This document shows positions 1 through 9,166 of a stretch of DNA of 64,000 nucleotides, piece after piece. Both the position numbers and the translations under genes were made by a program. Below the pieces are notes generated by a model. That model made no database searches. It was given only the letters and a program-made list of their open reading frames with translations, and was not told the DNA's origin. The stretch is from CAWBOY01 sp963790585 (GTDB lineage: Bacteria > Planctomycetota > Planctomycetia > Gemmatales > Gemmataceae): assembly GCA_963790585.1 (NCBI GenBank), contig CAWBOY010000004.1, positions 620,001-684,000 of the forward strand, read 5' to 3'. Each line of letters starts with the position of its first letter. The stretch's first letter is position 1.

Positions 1-304
1 GATAGGTCAGGATTTTGGCGAGCGCCTTTTTGTCCTTGAGGATCTCGTCGAACTTTTCTTTGCCGATCTGCTTGATCAATTTCTCGAAGGCCTCGTCCGT
101 CGGGGCGAGCACCGTGAACGGGCCAGCGCTCTTGAGGGTGTCGACCAGGTCGGCCGCTTTGACGGCGGTGACGAGATACTTGAAATCCCCGGCATTGACG
201 GCCGTGGTGACGATGTCGTCGGCCTTGGCATCTTCCGCTCTTACGGTAGGCATGTAAGACAAAGCCAATGCGAGCGCGCTGAATCCAAACAGGGTGCGAA
301 ACAT
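1..304 (-). CDS. Fasciclin (FAS1) domain secreted protein, 3' end outside window
   Basis: Only the first 101 codons are inside the window. The product begins MFRTLFGFSALALALSYMP, a signal peptide with likely cleavage after VRA, then enters a FAS1 domain (TAVNAGDFKYLVTAVKAADL, then GPFTVLAPTDEAFEKL), the usual start of a fasciclin repeat. A GGAGAG ribosome site lies 7 bases before the ATG. Secreted FAS1 proteins are generally adhesive or matrix-associated; no specific role can be read here. It is divergent from thrC, with about 235 bases between the two starts. The family call is firm, the biological role is not. Confidence 0.85.
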   Translation of the reverse strand, partial: MFRTLFGFSALALALSYMPTVRAEDAKADDIVTTAVNAGDFKYLVTAVKAADLVDTLKSAGPFTVLAPTDEAFEKLIKQIGKEKFDEILKDKKALAKILTY

Positions 305-540
305 AATCGTTCTCTCCGTGTGTTTTCTGTCGGCGGTGATTGTTACCGCTTGCCAGACTAATAGACAGGCCCGATCCGCGGTCAAGCGATCGGGCATCGT
401 TTTTGTCCATTTCACCGGCAGACTCTCACGAATGGGCGTTGCGACAAATCGTTTACGCCAGCGCTCTACTTGCGGATGCTCGCGCACCGTAAGGTGATTT
501 CGAGACAGATATGTAATGCTCATCGAAACCTGGATTCCTC

Positions 541-1773
541 ATGAAAAGCTACGTAACTCATCTGGAAAGCGCCCTTGATGGCACGCATCTGCCGTTCGGC
601 ACGGTTCAGACAACGCATCAGGGTCGGCCTCTGTGGGTGCGCTATGATCTCGATGGGGTGATGGCTGCCGTGACTCCGGAGTTCGTCGCCGGGCGAGCAC
701 CGTCGTTGTGGCGTTACCGCGAGCTGTTGCCGTTGCCGCCCGAGCATGAGCCGGTGACGCTGGGTGAAGGGATGACCCCGTTGTTGCCATGCCCACGACT
801 GGGCAAGACCTTTGGCCTGGATCAGCTTTGGGTGAAGGATGAATCGCAGTTGCCAACCGGCAGCTTTAAGAGCCGTGGGATGACGGTTGCTGTAAGTATG
901 GCGCAGGCGCTTGGCCTAAAGCGGCTGGCGATCCCGACGGCGGGGAACGCGGGTGGTGCGCTCGCCGCTTATGGCGCTCGTGCCGGTATGGAGGTCTTTG
1001 TGTTCATGCCGCGCGATACGCCGATCATCAATCAGATCGAGGCGTATCTGGCAGGGGCGAAAGTCTATCTGGTCAATGGCCTTATCACCGATTGCGGCAA
1101 GATCGTCCGTGAAGGCACTGAGGCGATGAAGTGGTTCGATATGTCCACTCTCCGCGAGCCGTATCGCCTGGAGGGCAAAAAGACGATGGGTTTGGAGATC
1201 GCGGAACAGCGCGGCTATCGCCTGCCCGACGCGATTCTCTACCCGACCGGCGGTGGCACGGGCTTGATTGGCATGTGGAAAGCGTTCGCCGAATTGCGCC
1301 AGCTCGGGTGGCTGAAATCGGATAAGATGCCTCGGCTTTACAGCTGCCAAAGCGATGGCTGTGCCCCGATTGTCCAGGCGTATGACAAGGGGGAGCGATT
1401 CGCCCAACCGTTCGCCAACGCGCATACGGTGGCAAGTGGTTTGCGCGTGCCTGCAGCCGTGGGCGATTTCATGATTCTCGACGCGGTCCGAGCTAGCGGC
1501 GGCCGGGCGCTGGCTGGAAAAGAAGGAAAAATCCTTGATTGGCTGCGCAAGTCGATCGGTTTGGAGGGTTTATCTTTCTGCCCGGAGACGGCTGTCTGCT
1601 TCGATTGTCTGGAAACGCTTGTCGCCTCGGGCGAGATCAAATCGCATGAAGACGTCGTCGTCTTCAACACGGGAGCCGTGCAGAAGTATCCGGAGATGGT
1701 TCCTTTGAAACTGCCGGAGTTGAACAAGGATCGGCCGATCGATTACCTGGCGCTGCGCGAGCTTGGTACTTGA
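541..1773 (+). CDS. thrC: Threonine synthase (PLP-dependent)
   Basis: A 410-residue fold-type II PLP enzyme expected to convert O-phosphohomoserine to threonine in the cytoplasm. The PLP lysine sits in TGSFKSRG (Lys110), the GNAGGA stretch is at about 135-140, and the glycine-rich phosphate loop TGGGTG is at 236-241. The N-terminus carries a short VTLGEGMTPL motif typical of threonine synthases. Length suits the short class of the family. It is monocistronic here: fasciclin is divergent upstream, and the next gene starts about 100 bases downstream. Related cysteate synthase-like enzymes share this fold, so substrate is inferred from overall similarity. The frame is intact. Confidence 0.88.
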   Translation: MKSYVTHLESALDGTHLPFGTVQTTHQGRPLWVRYDLDGVMAAVTPEFVAGRAPSLWRYRELLPLPPEHEPVTLGEGMTPLLPCPRLGKTFGLDQLWVKDESQLPTGSFKSRGMTVAVSMAQALGLKRLAIPTAGNAGGALAAYGARAGMEVFVFMPRDTPIINQIEAYLAGAKVYLVNGLITDCGKIVREGTEAMKWFDMSTLREPYRLEGKKTMGLEIAEQRGYRLPDAILYPTGGGTGLIGMWKAFAELRQLGWLKSDKMPRLYSCQSDGCAPIVQAYDKGERFAQPFANAHTVASGLRVPAAVGDFMILDAVRASGGRALAGKEGKILDWLRKSIGLEGLSFCPETAVCFDCLETLVASGEIKSHEDVVVFNTGAVQKYPEMVPLKLPELNKDRPIDYLALRELGT

Positions 1774-1871
1774 TTCTTCGTTTTTTCAATTGCTCCCATT
1801 ATGCGCGTGAACTAAACTATCGTGTGAGGATCCGCTTCGATCCTCCGTCAATCTTCCTGGGGGAATTTGCC

Positions 1872-2591
1872 ATGGTTCGTATGTTGAGTGGGTGCGCGAC
1901 CCTGCTCGTGTTTGTGGCCCTGGTCATTCCGAGTTATGGCCGCGAAGATGACCCCAAGCCTGACAAGAAGGCGGACCAAAAGGAAGTTGCTCCCACCGCC
2001 GAAAAGATGCTGAACGCCGGACAGGTAAGCGGCAAGATCATTTCGATGGATGAGAGTAAGATCAAGGTTGAAGTAACGCTGCACATTCCAAAGATCGACG
2101 CCGGCGCCGCCAACGCTTTGGCCCAAGCGCAGGTCGAGTATCAAAACGCTTCGTTGGGAGGCGGGAACGCGGCCCAAAAGGCTCAAAAGATGCAAGCCGC
2201 GCTCAATAAGATTGCCCAACAGCAACAGAAACTTTATACCTACGAGAAAAAGACCGAAACCATCGAGCTGCAGACTGTGGAAAAGGTCGTCGTTCGAGCC
2301 GCGCAACCGCCGCCGAGCTTCGACGAAAAAGGCTCGCCGAAGAGCTACACCAAGAAAGAATTGGACGATCTCAAAGGGCCAGACAAGAAGCTGCCCGGCT
2401 ACACTTCGGAATTTAGCTCGTTGACAGAAGGCCAGACCGTGACCATTTCGCTTTCCAAAAAGAAGGAAGACAAGTCCGCGGAGAAGCCACCAAAGTTCAA
2501 GACCGAAGAAGAGAAACATGAATGGGTAATGGCGCATCTGCCCAAAGTTTCGATGATCGTCATCACCGCAGAGCCGGTAAAGAAGAATTGA
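1872..2591 (+). CDS. Secreted protein of unknown function
   Basis: The reading frame is open from 1770, but the start at 1872 is preferred because it gives a clean signal peptide (MVRMLSGCATLLVFVALVIP) followed by a charged lysine-rich mature region of about 215 residues. The mature part has an Ala/Gln-rich helical stretch at about 85-120 (NALAQAQVEYQNA and following) likely to form a coiled coil, and a proline/lysine-rich C-terminal half. No known domain is recognised. The phrase SGKIISMDESKIKVEVTL suggests a small beta domain as in other planctomycete secreted proteins. It stands alone between thrC and a jelly-roll protein. Confidence 0.7.
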   Translation: MVRMLSGCATLLVFVALVIPSYGREDDPKPDKKADQKEVAPTAEKMLNAGQVSGKIISMDESKIKVEVTLHIPKIDAGAANALAQAQVEYQNASLGGGNAAQKAQKMQAALNKIAQQQQKLYTYEKKTETIELQTVEKVVVRAAQPPPSFDEKGSPKSYTKKELDDLKGPDKKLPGYTSEFSSLTEGQTVTISLSKKKEDKSAEKPPKFKTEEEKHEWVMAHLPKVSMIVITAEPVKKN

Positions 2592-2723
2592 ACTCTTCGT
2601 ACGCAATTGTGCGTTGGATCGAGCCTGGGAAAATCGGAATTGGTGCCGCAAGGAAACCGTTCCTCTTCTCCCCGGCTCGTGCCATTTGATTCCCGACTTT
2701 CCCCAGCCTCGTGAGCGCCTCTC

Positions 2724-3446
2724 ATGTATCCCCACCGGATTCGCTTGCGCGGCCCCTGGGAAAGTCAGCCTTTGTCGAGCATATCTAGCGGAAGGCTCGT
2801 GCCGGCTCCCTGTCGCGTCGTCATGCCCGGCCGTTGGACCGATCAAGGATTGAGCGGCTTTGCCGGCCGTGTTCGCTATCGCCGCCGCTTCGGCTATCCG
2901 GGCCAAATCGACCCTCATGAACGAGTCTGGCTGACGATCGACGCTTTCGAGGGCGATGCCGAGATTCGCGTAAACGACGTGATTCTCGCGCGCGTCACGG
3001 GAGGCGCTCCGTTCGAGTCCGACATATCCACCCTCCTGAGACAGCGCAACGAACTCCAGATCGTCCTTGAAGGCGGCGTTGACGCGGGTCTGTGGGGTGA
3101 GGTCGCGCTCGAAGTTCGCTGCGCGGCATTTCTGGCTAAAGTGAGTCCGTATGCTCGTCGCCTGGGCGGCGCAATCGTGGTCGGCGCATCGGGCGAACTC
3201 ATCGGCGAGGCAGACGGTTTGCTCGAACTGTATCTATTAGTAAATGGTCGAACGGTTATCTACCTTCCAATTGAGGCGAGTGGACCACAGAAGTTATTTA
3301 CCCTCGGTTCGGCGCTGCTGCCGCATGAGATCGCCGAGGGGCTGGATTTTACGAAACCGGTCGCGATGCAAGTCGATCTGGTGAAGGGGGCAACGGTCTG
3401 GTACACCTTTCACGGCAAAGTAACGCTGCAAGACGAACTTCATTAG
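2724..3446 (+). CDS. Hypothetical protein with a glycoside hydrolase family 2-like sugar-binding domain
   Basis: A 240-residue protein. Residues about 35-140 resemble the jelly-roll domain found at the N-terminus of family 2 glycosidases (GRVRYRRRFGYPG, ERVWLTIDAFEGDAEIRVND, then LLRQRNELQIVLEGG). No catalytic barrel follows, so a binding or structural role is more likely than catalysis. The C-terminal 100 residues are unassigned beta-rich sequence (LYLLVNGRTVIYLPIEASG). There is no signal peptide with this start. The next gene begins 20-40 bases downstream, so the two may be co-transcribed. The domain call rests on pattern only. Confidence 0.6.
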   Translation: MYPHRIRLRGPWESQPLSSISSGRLVPAPCRVVMPGRWTDQGLSGFAGRVRYRRRFGYPGQIDPHERVWLTIDAFEGDAEIRVNDVILARVTGGAPFESDISTLLRQRNELQIVLEGGVDAGLWGEVALEVRCAAFLAKVSPYARRLGGAIVVGASGELIGEADGLLELYLLVNGRTVIYLPIEASGPQKLFTLGSALLPHEIAEGLDFTKPVAMQVDLVKGATVWYTFHGKVTLQDELH

Positions 3447-3467
3447 GACTTTATGATAGGACCGGAT

Positions 3468-3910
3468 ATGGAAATTGAGTCTCTGCATTGCGCGTGACGG
3501 ACGCCGATGCGAACGCGATATTGGCGCGCCATGTGCCGAAAGACGCCGGCATCGAGAAACTCGCCGTTCACTTCAATCCAGACGGCGCCATCGTCAGCGG
3601 TGTCTATCCGACGATGATGATGAACATCGCTTTTGAATCGACGTGGACCTTCGCGGCCACTGCCGGCAAGGTCGAAGCTCGGCTGAAGTCCTTGAACGTG
3701 GCCGGCTTTTCCGCAAGCAAATTCAAAGGTTTGGTTCTCAAGATGATGAAGGACACTCTGGCCAGCGAGCCGGGCCTGGTTTTTGGTGAGGACGTCATCG
3801 CGGTCGATGTCGAGCAGGTCCTGCGACACGAAGGGTTCGCGGTTGTCTGCAATCTGCAAGCGCTGCAATGTGAGGAAGGATCATTGTTGATCATAAGCGC
3901 TCGCGACTGA
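3468..3910 (+). CDS. Conserved hypothetical protein, probable single-base frameshift at the N-terminus
   Basis: The uninterrupted frame starts with a TTG at 3488, but a better start is ATG 3468, preceded by AGGA at about 3459. It reads MEIESLHCA and stops at once. Adding one T to CATTG at 3487-3490 joins it to the downstream frame as MEIESLHLRVTDADANAIL, a sensible beginning. The body (about 145 residues) has alternating strands (KLAVHFNPDGAIVSGVYPT, then TWTFAATAGKVEARL), like DUF2993-type lipid-binding or other beta-rich families, but I do not recognise it. It lies just downstream of the jelly-roll protein, probably in the same transcript. Confidence 0.6.
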
Positions 3911-3964
3911 TGTTCTGTTTAGCCGCAATACTGTTCGTCGAGGGAGTTGGATGTCATACCCCAC

Positions 3965-4095
3965 CGAGATGCAAGGGGGGTTCTCCGCGGATTTGCTTGC
4001 ATCTCGCCCCTTCGGCGTGCTACAAGAGCAATAGCAGCATCATGTTATAGCCAAATAGCGAGATGCAAACCGGGGTGACATTTTTTGCATCTCGC
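3965..4095. repeat. Pair of hairpins of the CGAGATGCAA repeat family
   Basis: Two inverted repeats lie side by side between convergent genes. The first has arms CGAGATGCAA at 3965-3974 and TTGCATCTCG at 3997-4006. The second has arms GCGAGATGCAA at 4058-4068 and TTGCATCTCGC at 4085-4095. A third, half copy with the same inner sequence (about 33 bases, two differences) lies on the minus strand at 42611-42645, right after the truncated hipA. The site could serve as a bidirectional terminator. Confidence 0.65.
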
Positions 4096-4139
4096 CTGCC
4101 TGAGCCGGACGCCCAGTTCCTTCGACGAACGGTATTGCA

Positions 4140-5384
4140 CTAAACAGCGCGAGCCGCCGATTTGCCCGCGAGCCAGCCCGTACTCCATGCCGCCTGAAAA
4201 TTGTACCCACCGATCGGCCCGTCGAGGTCGAGCAATTCTCCGGCGATAAAGAGACTTGGCACTATCTTGCTCTGCATCGTGCGTGAATCGACTTCGTCGA
4301 GCGACACGCCGCCGGCCGTCACCTCGGCTTTGGCGAAACCTAAAGTACCTTTGATCGGCAAGCGGAGATGCTTCAACTCCGAACAGAGTCGCTGCCGATC
4401 GTTCTTACTAAGCCCTGCCGCCTTGCGATCGTTCGGCATGTTGAGCCGCGCCAGCACCATTTCCGCGAGCCGTCTGGGAACGAGAGTGGCGACGATCACG
4501 GCGAGCTGCTTCTTGCCAGCGACCGCCGTCTCTTTTCGCAAGTCTTCGTCGAGATCGATTTCTTTGACCTGGGGCAGTAGGTCAATTTCCAGAATGAGAC
4601 TGTCCGGTTTCATATGACTGCTCACGGCTCGGCTCACGTCCAAGACGACGGGACCGGTCAGACCGAAATGCGCGAAGAGCAGCGACCCGCGCCGGGCGGC
4701 CAGCATTCGATTGCCTTCGAGGACACGAAGCTGCACGTCGGGCAATGTGATACCACGCAACTCAGCGATGGCGGGATCAGACACCGTAATTGGCACGAGC
4801 GCGGGTCGCGTCGGCACGATTGTATGGCCAAGGCGTGACGTGAACACATAACCATCGCCAGAGGTGCCGCTGCCGGGATACGATTGGCCGCCGGTCGTAA
4901 CGATGAGTCGACGGACCTGTAAGACCCGGGTCGTCGTGGTCACGCGCCAGTTATCCTCGGCTCGAACCATATCGAGAACAGCTTCACCTAAAGACAACCT
5001 GGCGCCGCTACGTTCGAGCCGGGCCAGGAGTGCGTGGACCACATCGAGCGCGCGATTGCTCACGGGAAAGATTTTTCCGGTCTCTTCGACCTTGGTCACA
5101 ACGCCTTCCGCTTCAAAGAAGTCGATGGTGTCTTGAACGCTAAATGACGCCAAAGCCGAATGGAGAAAGCGGCCCGGTGGGCCATAGGCTTCGACGATGC
5201 CGCGATTGTCGGTGGCATGGGTGAGGTTGCAGCGCGTGCCGCCGGACATCAGGATCTTGACGCCCGCCTTGCGATTCTTTTCGAGAACGAGCACGCGCGC
5301 ACCGAGTTCCGCGGCATGAATTCCGGCCATCAAGCCGGCAGCCCCGCCGCCGATAACGATGACATCCCAAATAGGTTCACTCAT
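4140..5384 (-). CDS. FAD-dependent oxidoreductase of the BaiN/YhiN (HI0933) family
   Basis: 414 residues, the usual length for this flavoprotein family. The Rossmann FAD site is at the N-terminus (DVIVIGGGAAGLMAGIHAAE), followed by the family signature ILMSGGTRCNLTH near residue 45. The C-terminal FAD contact region is GPIGGYNFQAAWSTGWLAGK, which matches the conserved end of HI0933 proteins. Members are cytoplasmic flavoproteins; one clostridial homologue acts in bile-acid dehydroxylation, but the general physiological substrate is unknown. It is divergent from the S51 peptidase gene and convergent with the 3468 gene. The frame is intact and the start is unambiguous. Confidence 0.87.
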   Translation of the reverse strand: MSEPIWDVIVIGGGAAGLMAGIHAAELGARVLVLEKNRKAGVKILMSGGTRCNLTHATDNRGIVEAYGPPGRFLHSALASFSVQDTIDFFEAEGVVTKVEETGKIFPVSNRALDVVHALLARLERSGARLSLGEAVLDMVRAEDNWRVTTTTRVLQVRRLIVTTGGQSYPGSGTSGDGYVFTSRLGHTIVPTRPALVPITVSDPAIAELRGITLPDVQLRVLEGNRMLAARRGSLLFAHFGLTGPVVLDVSRAVSSHMKPDSLILEIDLLPQVKEIDLDEDLRKETAVAGKKQLAVIVATLVPRRLAEMVLARLNMPNDRKAAGLSKNDRQRLCSELKHLRLPIKGTLGFAKAEVTAGGVSLDEVDSRTMQSKIVPSLFIAGELLDLDGPIGGYNFQAAWSTGWLAGKSAARAV

Positions 5385-5526
5385 TCAACGACTCTGCTCA
5401 ACACCCGCTTCGCCTTGCCACATACTATGTTCTAGAACTCTGGCGAATTCACTATGGCTGGCGGGCGTTTGGTTCCGCAAGATGACTGCTGCCACGCTCG
5501 AATCCTACTTTGCAAGGAAAGTAGCC

Positions 5527-7119
5527 ATGTTGCGACCGATCCTGTTCCTTTTTTGCGTTCTCACCGTCATTCTGCTCGCTCCGGTAGCGTTGTATGCGGC
5601 TCCGCCACCGGATCTCGTTGCACAGACCAGTGCCAATCTGGTTCTTTGCGGCGGCGGGACCGTGCCGGACGAAGCGATGTCCAAATTCCTCGAATTGGCC
5701 GGCGGCTCGAAGGCGAAAATCGTCATTCTATCGGCGGGACAAAGTGCTCCAGCCAAGACGCTCCTTGGCGACGCGGCTGAAAAAGCGGCCTCCATAAGCA
5801 TCATCCATACGCGCAAGCGCGCTAAAGCAGACGCTGTTGAGTTTCTCGAACCGCTAAAAGACGCGACGGGCGTTTGGCTTCATGAGGGCGACCCGGTTGC
5901 GTTCACCACCGCCTTTCGCGGCTCCGCCGTTGAAAAGGAGCTGCGCAAACTTCTCGATCGCGGGGGCGTCATCGGCGCCTCGTCGTCCATTGCCGCGTTG
6001 GCCGGCAAAGTTTGGATCGATGGCACACCTGGAAAGCTGAAAATCTCGGAAGGCTTCGCCTGGCTGCCAAACGCGATCGTCGATGTCCACTTTCTAAAAC
6101 GCAATCGGACCGATCGACTTCAAGAAGCACTGCGGTCACGCGATGGCTTGCTCGGCATCGGTCTCGACGAAGGGGCCGCTCTGGTAACGCGAAATCGATC
6201 CGCTCGCGTCGTCGGCAAATCGTATGTCACCGTCTGCCTGCCTTCGTCCCCACGCCGGCCGGCAAGCGTTCAAACATTTACATCGGGGCCCGAACTCGAT
6301 CTGATCGCATTGCAGAAGGCCGCCCTTGCCCGAAGTCAGCCGCTCTTCCCAGCCGATCACCCGGCCACGCCCGCGGTCCCTAAGGGCACGCTCATCATCG
6401 GCGGGGGCGGCGGTATGCCGACCGAGGGGTGGACGAAATTCATCGAACTCGCCGGCGGTCCCGAGGCGCTGATCGTCGTCTTTCCAACCGCAATGGATGA
6501 TCCGGTTCCCGACGAGATCGGCGAGGTCAAATCGCTCAAGCGATTCGGAGCCAAGAACATCAAAGTCCTGCATACGCGCAGCCGTAAGGTAGCCGACACG
6601 GAAGATTTCGCCGCTCCGCTGAAAAAGGCGGGCGGCGTCTGGTTCAGCGGCGGCCGCCAGTGGCGCTTCGTCGATTCCTATGAAGGGACGCTTACGGAGA
6701 AGCTTTGCCACGAAGTTCTTGAGCGTGGCGGCGTCATCGGCGGCTCATCGGCTGGGGCGTCGATCCAGGCCGAATATATGCCGCGCGGCCATCCGTTGGG
6801 CAATCTCGTGGTCATGGCCGAGGGCTATGAGCGTGGCTTCGGCTTCCTGCCAGGAGTTGCCATCGATCAACACTTTTTTGCTCGAAAACGCACGGCAGAT
6901 ATGACCGATCTCATGCGTGCCTTTCCGCAGTTGCTGGGCATCGGCATCGACGAGGGGACGATTATACTCGTCAAAGGTTCTATTCTTGAGGTCATTGGCA
7001 AGAGCAAGGTGGCTGTGTTCGATCGCCATAAGCCAATTCCTCTCGATGGCAAGGACTACGAGGAAGTCCTCGCCGGTGAGCGCTACAACATGAAGACTCG
7101 AATGAAAGTGAAAGAATGA
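5527..7119 (+). CDS. Secreted two-domain peptidase S51 / cyanophycinase-like protein
   Basis: The chosen ATG 5527 has AGGAAAG upstream and gives a signal peptide (MLRPILFLFCVLTVILLAP). Two tandem S51-like domains follow, each starting with a short strand (NLVLCGGGTVPDEAM at about 37; GTLIIGGGGGMPTEGW at about 288). The second domain has the full nucleophile elbow GGSSAGAS, with Ser408 as expected nucleophile, and DQHFFARKR as the His region. In the first domain the same position reads GASSSIAA (Ser153), the Ala-Gly after the nucleophile being replaced by Ser-Ile, and DQHF reads DVHF. The first half is therefore probably inactive. The family cleaves acidic peptides or cyanophycin; the substrate here is unknown. 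Its end overlaps the next start by four bases (ATGA). Confidence 0.82.
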   Translation: MLRPILFLFCVLTVILLAPVALYAAPPPDLVAQTSANLVLCGGGTVPDEAMSKFLELAGGSKAKIVILSAGQSAPAKTLLGDAAEKAASISIIHTRKRAKADAVEFLEPLKDATGVWLHEGDPVAFTTAFRGSAVEKELRKLLDRGGVIGASSSIAALAGKVWIDGTPGKLKISEGFAWLPNAIVDVHFLKRNRTDRLQEALRSRDGLLGIGLDEGAALVTRNRSARVVGKSYVTVCLPSSPRRPASVQTFTSGPELDLIALQKAALARSQPLFPADHPATPAVPKGTLIIGGGGGMPTEGWTKFIELAGGPEALIVVFPTAMDDPVPDEIGEVKSLKRFGAKNIKVLHTRSRKVADTEDFAAPLKKAGGVWFSGGRQWRFVDSYEGTLTEKLCHEVLERGGVIGGSSAGASIQAEYMPRGHPLGNLVVMAEGYERGFGFLPGVAIDQHFFARKRTADMTDLMRAFPQLLGIGIDEGTIILVKGSILEVIGKSKVAVFDRHKPIPLDGKDYEEVLAGERYNMKTRMKVKE

Positions 7120-8640
7120 ACGAATCGGTCCTGCGAGCGCTCAAGAACGCCCTCAAAATGACCGTCGCCGTGATGCTCGCCTCCTGCATCCATGACCTGC
7201 TGCAGATAACCGACCCGCTCCGCAAGAGCTGGTCGGTTATCACGGCGATTATCGTGATGATGTCGAATTTAGGCAGCTCGCTCAAGGCATCCGGCGAGCG
7301 CCTCTTTGGCACCGGCCTCGGAGCCATTATCGGCGTCGCCTTTAGCCTTCTCATCAAAAACGGCGACCTCTCCGCGCTCGGTTATTTCGCGGGCATCGGC
7401 GCCCTGGGGGTCTCCGTCGGCTGCACCGTTCTGATCTGTACAGCTCTTGGCATTAAGACGAGCCTGCGCCTGACTTGTATCACGCTCACTCTCGTGCTTT
7501 TTGTTGCCACGACTTCCAAAGAATCGCCCTGGGTGATCGGTAGAGAACGCTTTCTCGATAGCGTCATCGGCATTGTTTCCGCGTTGATTACGCAGATCAT
7601 CCTTTTTCGCCAGCTGGCGGAACAAGAGCTGCGGCAGGCCCTGGCAACGACGCTCGACGATTGTGAGACATTGTTACGAGCCACTTCCGACATCAACGTC
7701 ACCGGGAAGGCCCCCGAGGAGAATGCCAAGGCGGGCTTCCCTACGCGAAAAACAGCAAAAGAGCCTGGCGCTACTTTTGGATCTCGGTACGGAACCGGGT
7801 ATGTTGCACACGGAACGCCAACAGCTGGTGTCCATGGTGACGAATGTCGACGATCTGGTTGAGCACTTATTCTCGTTGGACGACGCGGCTCGGGCGTTGC
7901 ATTTGACTGGCGCCCATACAAAATCTGAGGTGCTTGGTGCCGAGATTGCTTCGCTATCACAGCAAACTCAGGAAGGGCTGGCGTGGCTGAAATCGAGCCT
8001 GGCGCATCAAAAAGCAGCACCCCAACCCAACCTTACCAATGCGATTTTTCGTGTAGAGTCCAGTTTTGCCCACTTGAGCGAAGAAGGCGTCCTCCAGCAT
8101 TTTGAACCGACGGAATTGCTGCACCTGTGCTCGTTTCTATTTAACCTGAGAGAGGTCGCCCGCGAGACGACGGAGATGCTCGATTTATCGATCAAGAAAG
8201 CCAAACTCGACAAGGCCAGCGAGGCTCAAAGGAATCGAGAGCTGGAACAAGTTTATCTTAGGACTGCCTACGAAGTCGATGGCCCGGAAGGCAAATTTGC
8301 CTTACGCATCGACCAAACATCCCCCGCGTTGGAAACCGTGTTGTCCAAACACGGCAAACGAACCTGGGCGTATCTCACGGCGTACAATCCAGGCTCGGAA
8401 ACGCGGAGCGAGGAAGAGAACATCAACCAGCAACAGCAACTAGAAACGGACGTGCGCAGCGCCGGATATGCCTCGTATCTGGGCCGCGGCGTCAGCGACG
8501 ACAAGTCCTGGCCGCCCGAGGAAAGCCTGTTGGTCCTCGGCATCGATCGCACCGTCGCGCTGTCCCTGGCTAAAAGCTACTGTCAGCGCGCGATTCTTTT
8601 CGGCGAGGCGGGAGGGAAGGTGCAGCTGGTTTGGGTCTGA
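7116..8640 (+). CDS. FUSC-type membrane protein fused to a DUF3293 domain, frameshifted
   Basis: The first frame (7116-7862) encodes about six membrane segments in the style of aromatic acid exporter/FUSC proteins (SWSVITAIIVMMSNLG, then RLFGTGLGAIIGVAFSLLI, then FLDSVIGIVSALITQIILF). Near 7735-7740 the coding frame moves by one base and continues to 8640. The rejoined sequence runs NAKA into LREKQQKSLALLLDLG without loss. The second part is a soluble helical domain ending in a DUF3293-like module (about 110 residues; WAYLTAYNPGSETR, then a WPPEESLLVLGI motif). The stop of the upstream peptidase overlaps this start. FUSC proteins move small organic acids or related solutes across the inner membrane. 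The fusion looks continuous but a lost stop cannot be ruled out. Confidence 0.7.
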
Positions 8641-8673
8641 CGGACCAAGCAGGCAAAAATGGCATCATCATTC

Positions 8674-8874
8674 TTAAGGCGATCCAGGTGCACCGATGGC
8701 TTTGGAAAGATCGGATCGAACGGAATCGGCGCCGACCCCTGAAAGGTGCCAAGGATCTTGATAGCGTTGATTTCCGCTTTCGTCCCAGAACAGAATCTGC
8801 CCGTCCTTCGCCTCAAAACGAGATGCGATGTCAACCACTATGCACTTTTCGGATGCTCGTCGGCAGTTGGGCAC
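8674..8874 (-). pseudogene. Possible remnant of a hypothetical gene cut by an IS3-type element
   Basis: On the minus strand just outside the IS3 remnant, a fragment reads like real protein in two adjacent frames: VDIASRFEAKDGQILFWDES, then in another frame INAIKILGTFQGSAPIPFDP and on toward 8583. It has no start of its own because its 5' side runs into the transposase remnant. I do not recognise the family. It may be only a chance open frame. Confidence 0.25.
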
Positions 8875-8980
8875 GTTCTTGGACGAGGTCTACAACCGCA
8901 AGCGTATCCACTCGGCGCTGGGCTACCTGACCCCGGTCGAGTTCGCGGAGCTGTGGCACGCAGAGGCTTCTGGAGCATGA
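8840..8980 (+). pseudogene. C-terminal fragment of IS3-family transposase OrfB
   Basis: An ATG at 8840 happens to open the frame, but this is the tail of a longer protein. The diagnostic integrase tail is YNRKRIHSALGYLTPVEFAE, the C-terminal end of the rve integrase domain in IS3 OrfB proteins. The DDE catalytic residues lie in the missing part, apart from the Glu region that should be just upstream. The fragment ends at TGA 8978-8980, immediately followed by a palindrome. Confidence 0.75.
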
Positions 8981-9042
8981 GTTCGTTGTCACTGTCGCGG
9001 AGGCTTCACGATAGCTGAGCTTCCGCGACAGTGACAACGAAC
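8981..9042. repeat. 25-bp-arm hairpin directly after the IS3 transposase stop
   Basis: Arms run 8981-9005 and 9018-9042 with a 12-base loop and a single G-T difference, which is still a wobble pair in RNA. It starts on the base after the transposase stop codon. It is much longer than needed for a terminator and lacks a U-run, so it could be an element-borne stem loop or an independent palindromic insertion. Confidence 0.7.
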
Positions 9043-9166
9043 GACCCCGGCACAACGAGAGCAACCATAAGAAACTGCCAAAAATGGTCCAACTTTTGGG
9101 GGGCATTACACCGTCCTTTCACGGAGCGATAAACGACAATCCGTTACGCAATGATTGCGCAGGTCC

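Larger units (their letters stand above)
8840..9110 (+). mobile_element. 3' remnant of an IS3-family element
   Basis: What remains is the last 46 codons of the OrfB integrase, a strong hairpin, and a probable right terminal repeat. The right end, around 9085-9110, reads TGGTCCAACTTTTGGGGGGC and then ATTACA, which resembles terminal repeats of IS3-group elements with a C-run/A-run end. No left end or OrfA is visible, so the element is dead. It lies between the FUSC gene and the orphan mcrC-like gene and marks a recombined region. Confidence 0.7.

Noticed and set aside
1848..2918. Long minus-strand frame of 356 codons
   Set aside because: It lies opposite two plausible plus-strand genes with a signal peptide and proper starts.
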